Part shown: piece by piece, positions 6,477 through 8,914 of the stretch | Position numbering within the stretch: the first letter of the stretch is position 1 | Layout: every line of letters starts with the position of its first letter | NCBI GenBank assembly: GCA_050012355.1 | Contig: JBEKHI010000347.1 | Span: 1 to 8,914, forward strand | Length of the DNA: 8,914 nt | From: JBEKHI01 sp050012355 | Lineage (GTDB): Bacteria; Actinomycetota; Actinomycetes; Streptosporangiales; Streptosporangiaceae | Direction: 5' to 3' | The notes under the pieces: generated by a model | The model's database searches: none | Seen by the model: the letters and a program-made list of their open reading frames with translations, nothing else | What the model was told of the DNA's origin: nothing | Program-made: the position numbers and the translations under genes

Positions 6477-7124
6477 ATGTCTACAGGAGCCATTATCGCG
6501 ATCGTGATCGCGGTCATTGTCGTCGCCGCCGCCGCGGTGCTTGCGGTCGTGGAGATGCGCCGCAAGGCGCTACGCGACCGGTTCGGCCCGGAATACGACC
6601 GGCTGGTCAAGGAGAAGGGCACCCGGCAGGCTGAGGCCGAGTTGACCGAGAGGCAGCGCCGTTTCGCCAAGCTTGACATCCGCGAACTCACGCCCGAACA
6701 GCGCGCGGGCTATATCCAGCAGTGGAACGCGGTTCAATCGCGGTTCGTCGACGATCCGGCGGCCTCCGTGCGGCGGGCCGGTGAGCTGATCACCGCCGTC
6801 GAGCGGGTCCGCGGGTACCCAGACGACGACCTGGACGCGCTAACGCTTGACCACGCCCAGGCGGTCGACGGTTACCGCCAGGCCCAGCAGGTCCTGTCCA
6901 GCGAGGACGACGTATCTACCGAGCAACTCCGGAACGCCGTGCTGGCCTACCGGAGCCTGTTCAGCGAGCTAGCCGGCTCGCCAGCGGGCGCCATTGATGG
7001 CTCGGCCATTGATGACTCGCGGACGCCGGCCAGCGTCACGGTCGGCGACCGCCCCGCCGACGACGAACTCGCCGACGAGCAGTCGGCTAGCGCGGCCCAA
7101 GTCAACGCCACCCCGAAGGAGTAA
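6477..7124 (+). CDS. Membrane-anchored protein with 'FVDDP' domain, function unknown
   Basis: This 215-residue protein has one N-terminal membrane helix (about 3-26) followed at once by a basic stretch (RRKALRDR). The positive-inside rule therefore places the rest in the cytoplasm. RFGPEYDRLV (35-44) and a charged helical region (45-75, RQAEAELTERQRRF) follow. Next comes a domain with W83, FVDDPAASV (90-98), RGYP (112-115), DHAQAVDGYR (125-134) and TEQLRNAVLAYRSLF (148-162). The tail (165-215) is acidic and probably disordered. I recognise this as a widespread, uncharacterised actinobacterial family; no enzyme motif is visible. The domain recurs in the next gene, which starts three bases after this stop. 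The pair is probably one operon and may act together at the membrane, but that is inference. Confidence 0.85.
   Translation: MSTGAIIAIVIAVIVVAAAAVLAVVEMRRKALRDRFGPEYDRLVKEKGTRQAEAELTERQRRFAKLDIRELTPEQRAGYIQQWNAVQSRFVDDPAASVRRAGELITAVERVRGYPDDDLDALTLDHAQAVDGYRQAQQVLSSEDDVSTEQLRNAVLAYRSLFSELAGSPAGAIDGSAIDDSRTPASVTVGDRPADDELADEQSASAAQVNATPKE
7116..7121 (+). promoter_or_regulatory. Ribosome binding site inside the upstream gene's last codons
   Basis: AAGGAG overlaps the final codons of the membrane-anchored gene and lies six bases before the ATG at 7128. This arrangement suggests translational coupling of the two genes. Confidence 0.75.
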
Positions 7125-7127
7125 GTC

Positions 7128-7856
7128 ATGTCCGTCGACCACGACGATTACCCAACCAAGTTTGAGCATCCCCCTGTCCCGCGGACGGCGCAGGACAACG
7201 ACGACGAGCAAGATGAGACTGCGACGGACGTTGCCGACGAGAACGCGGACCCGGCGGACGAGGACGTTGTCACGGGCCTCGTGATGGACTCGTCCGCGGA
7301 CGCTGACTCGGACTCGGACTCGGACTCGGACTCGGAAGACGACGAGGACGAGGACGAGGACGACGTGGTCATCGGCGTCGTGACGGATACGGACGACGCG
7401 GACGACACCACGGGCGTTGTGACCGACGACGCAGTGGATAACGACGCGGCCACCGGTGTCATGGCCGACGACGCATCGCCCGTGACGCCGGTCCGGACCG
7501 GTGGCGCGCACCGGTACCCGTTGCCAGCCTTCCCCGGACCTGATGCCCCATCGACTGGCGCTTCGCCCAGCTTCACCCCCACGTCCGAGACCACCACGCC
7601 CGAGACCGCGACCGACCAGGAAGACTCGCAGGCCAGCTGGCAGCGGATCAAGTCCGGGTTCGTCGACGACCCACGGGCCTCGGTCGAGGAAGCCGCTGCG
7701 ATCGTAGAGGAAGCGGCCGAGACGCTCGTCGCCACGATCCAGGAGCGCGAGCGGGTGCTGCGCGGTGCCTGGGAAGGAAACGGCACGGACACCGAAAGGC
7801 TCCGCACCGCTTTCCGTGATTACCGCACCCTGTACGACAAGCTCAGCCAGATCTAA
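7128..7856 (+). CDS. Acidic repeat protein with C-terminal 'FVDDP' domain, function unknown
   Basis: This 242-residue cytoplasmic protein has no signal peptide or membrane helix. Residues 1-125 are strongly acidic and low in complexity. They include five Asp-Ser pairs (61-70 region), a run of Asp/Glu (70-79) and four spaced copies of a T-G-V-V-x-D-like motif (47-54, 80-87, 93-100, 107-114). A Pro/Thr-rich linker (125-168) follows. The C-terminal domain (171-242) has W171, FVDDPRASV (178-186) and TERLRTAFRDYRTLY (222-236). It clearly matches the domain of the preceding protein (FVDDPAASV, TEQLRNAVLAYRSLF), so the two look like paralogues or partners. The start follows a good ribosome binding site, with a three-base gap to the upstream stop. 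No function is known to me. Possible roles are binding a membrane-anchored partner, cations or basic proteins; Ser/Thr phosphorylation of the tract is conceivable. Confidence 0.85.
   Translation: MSVDHDDYPTKFEHPPVPRTAQDNDDEQDETATDVADENADPADEDVVTGLVMDSSADADSDSDSDSDSEDDEDEDEDDVVIGVVTDTDDADDTTGVVTDDAVDNDAATGVMADDASPVTPVRTGGAHRYPLPAFPGPDAPSTGASPSFTPTSETTTPETATDQEDSQASWQRIKSGFVDDPRASVEEAAAIVEEAAETLVATIQERERVLRGAWEGNGTDTERLRTAFRDYRTLYDKLSQI
7305..7334 (+). repeat. Hexanucleotide tandem repeat (GACTCG)x5 inside the acidic gene
   Basis: Five perfect copies of GACTCG encode five Asp-Ser pairs. An imperfect GAC/GAG trinucleotide run (7338-7364) encoding Asp/Glu follows directly. Both units are multiples of three bases, so copy-number change by slippage would alter the length of the acidic tract without a frameshift. 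Confidence 0.9.
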
Positions 7857-7887
7857 CCGTGGGCCGCAGTTTCCACAGGTAGATGGC

Positions 7888-7922
7888 GGGCTGAGCCGGT
7901 GCTGTTAGCACCGGCTCAGCCC
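7888..7922 (+). terminator. Strong hairpin after the two-gene operon
   Basis: Bases 7888-7902 pair perfectly with 7908-7922, giving a 15-bp GC-rich stem around the five-base loop TGTTA. It lies 31 bases after the stop of the acidic-protein gene. There is no T tract after it, as is common for actinobacterial terminator hairpins. It could also stop transcription coming from the opposite strand. Confidence 0.75.
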
Positions 7923-8115
7923 TGTGCCGTGCGGCCATGTGCTCGGGTGGGGTGCCGTACCGAGCCCGATCACGCGGTGCGGGATGTCGCTCAGCGCCCC
8001 GGCCAGGTACGGCTCGACCAGCACGATATCCGGTCGGCGCGGTGTGGCCCGCAGCGTGGTCGCGAAGCTAACGCCCGCCGCGGATAAGTCGGGCTGAGCC
8101 GGGTAGCTGGAGGCC
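7923..8115. other. Intergenic region without recognised features
   Basis: I see no convincing gene, RNA or repeat between the hairpin and the small membrane gene. Short open frames on both strands here have Arg/Pro/Cys-rich products and no ribosome binding sites. A promoter for the small gene is expected in this stretch, but I find no clear -35/-10 pair. Confidence 0.4.
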
Positions 8116-8292
8116 GTGGCTAGAGCGAGAACAGTAGCCGGGTACGCCATCCCGGGAATCATCGTGTTCTTCTTCTGGTTGGTGGTCGTGATCCTGGCCA
8201 TCATCCTGCTGGCGTTCATCGTGCATTGGGCCGGCGGCGGAGTCCTCAACCTGCGGCTCGGACACTTCGTGCTGAACGTCGGCTTCACCTAA
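8116..8292 (+). CDS. Small single-helix membrane protein, function unknown
   Basis: This 58-residue protein starts with a short basic segment (ARAR, 2-5). One strongly hydrophobic helix follows (about 12-36, including IIVFFFWLVVVILAIILLAF), then a short C-terminal tail with HWAGGGV (37-43) and LRLGHFVLNVGFT (46-58). The charge pattern suggests N terminus inside and tail outside. About 84% of codons end in G or C, which supports real coding. GGAGG (8109-8113) precedes the GTG start by only two bases, closer than usual, so the start is less certain; an in-frame stop at 8104-8106 rules out much extension. The last eight bases overlap the end of the opposite-strand gene. The tail looks like that of other small actinobacterial proteins, but I cannot name a family. 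Confidence 0.6.
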   Translation: MARARTVAGYAIPGIIVFFFWLVVVILAIILLAFIVHWAGGGVLNLRLGHFVLNVGFT

Positions 8293-8914
8293 TAGGCGAC
8301 AACTGAGGCGTGATTCCGGGCCGCGACCGTAACCCGCGGCGCGGCCCGGAATCGCGAAGACCGAGATGCCGTGGACGCTGTGGTAACGCGCTGCGTCCCT
8401 CGGTAGGACCTCCGGGTCCGGCGGTAAGCCGCTGGGTCACGAGCGCGTCGGCCGCGGCACTGCTCATGCTGTTGCCGGTAACCGCGACCAGGAACGTCTC
8501 CCGGTCCAGGGCCAGGGTACGCAGGTGCTGGTCCGCGATGACGGTCGCCGTTCGCGGGATGTCACGCAGCAACGCGATCTCCCCGAAGCAGTCGCCGGGG
8601 GCGAGCGCCGGACGCGGTTCTCCCCCGACACTGACCGCGGCGGATCCGGCCACTATCAAGTGGAATAGCTCGCCGGCCTCCCCCTCACGCACCGCCACGG
8701 TGCCCGCAGGAAATTCATGCGGCTGGAGATCGCTGGCCAGAAGCTCGATCACGGCCAGGGGCAGCGGCGCGAACATGGCTAGCCGCCGGAGCAGGTCTAC
8801 CTCCTGACCCGGAGCGGGCATGGCCTTGTCGAGCCGCACGAAACGCCGGATGTGGACCAGGGCCAGGACGGACAGGCCGCCGCCCAGGAGGGCCAGCGTG
8901 CCGCGGACACCGAG
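8285..8914 (-). CDS. MFS-type transporter with C-terminal cyclic-nucleotide-binding domain (partial, 5' end outside window)
   Basis: The frame is open to the window edge, giving 209 C-terminal residues. The first 25 include a hydrophobic helix (GTLALLGGGLSVLALV) ending in HIRRF, like the last membrane helix of a major facilitator transporter. A linker and a complete cNMP-binding domain follow. That domain starts with LLRRLAMFAPLPL (near 41-53) and continues through FPAGTVAVREGEAGELF. Its phosphate-binding cassette GEIALLRDIPRTA (about 111-123) fits the consensus, with the phosphate-contacting Glu and Arg present. The last 45 or so residues are Arg/Pro-rich and probably disordered. Such MFS-cNMP fusions are known in actinobacteria; substrate and ligand are unknown, and the MFS assignment rests on one helix and recall of the fusion. 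The internal GTG at 8839 lies within this longer frame and is probably not the start. Confidence 0.8.
   Translation of the reverse strand, partial: LGVRGTLALLGGGLSVLALVHIRRFVRLDKAMPAPGQEVDLLRRLAMFAPLPLAVIELLASDLQPHEFPAGTVAVREGEAGELFHLIVAGSAAVSVGGEPRPALAPGDCFGEIALLRDIPRTATVIADQHLRTLALDRETFLVAVTGNSMSSAAADALVTQRLTAGPGGPTEGRSALPQRPRHLGLRDSGPRRGLRSRPGITPQLSPIR

Noticed and set aside
7148..7807. Ser-rich open frame (219 codons) antisense to the acidic gene
   Set aside because: The poly-Ser/Glu runs are the reverse reading of the GACTCG and GAC/GAG repeats; the + strand has the ribosome binding site and a recognisable domain.
7905..8288. Open frame on the - strand opposite the small membrane gene
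   Set aside because: No ribosome binding site or family resemblance; it begins inside the terminator hairpin region and overlaps the better-supported + strand gene.

Overview
The window is chromosomal DNA from a high-GC Gram-positive bacterium (Actinomycetota). This rests on the strong GC bias at third codon positions, frequent GTG starts, a histidine cluster in the actinobacterial order with a PriA-type isomerase, and several protein families largely confined to that phylum. I cannot name the genus.

Layout. (1) At 1-673 a small DUF6918-type gene (+) is bracketed by two related, same-orientation copies of a hairpin-forming repeat. The second copy lies between this gene and the convergent end of the histidine operon. 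(2) At 700-5761 (-) lies a tightly packed operon hisD-hisC-hisB-hisH-priA-hisF. Every junction overlaps by 1 or 4 bases, so translational coupling is likely. The genes cover IGP dehydration to histidinol phosphate (hisB, hisC), the final oxidation (hisD), ring closure by IGP synthase (hisH plus hisF) and the ProFAR isomerase step (priA). hisG, hisE, hisI and the histidinol-phosphate phosphatase are not here. A four-helix membrane protein resembling DUF2567 (5800-6339, -) sits 38 bases upstream of hisD and may share its transcript. (3) After a divergent spacer come two coupled + strand genes (6477-7856). The first encodes a membrane-anchored protein. The second encodes an acidic, repeat-bearing protein that shares a C-terminal 'FVDDP...YR' domain with the first. 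A strong 15-bp hairpin follows. (4) A short unassigned spacer leads to a 58-residue single-helix membrane protein (8116-8292, +). Its end overlaps, tail to tail, the 3' end of a - strand gene that leaves the window. That gene encodes the C-terminal part of a probable MFS transporter fused to a cyclic-nucleotide-binding domain.

Most of the window is ordinary core metabolism. The parts worth a second look are the repeat pair around the DUF6918 gene, the coupled 'FVDDP' protein pair with its four-fold internal motif and Asp-Ser tract, and the small membrane gene overlapping the transporter gene. I see no RNA genes, CRISPR array, insertion sequence, phage gene or recognisable defence system.
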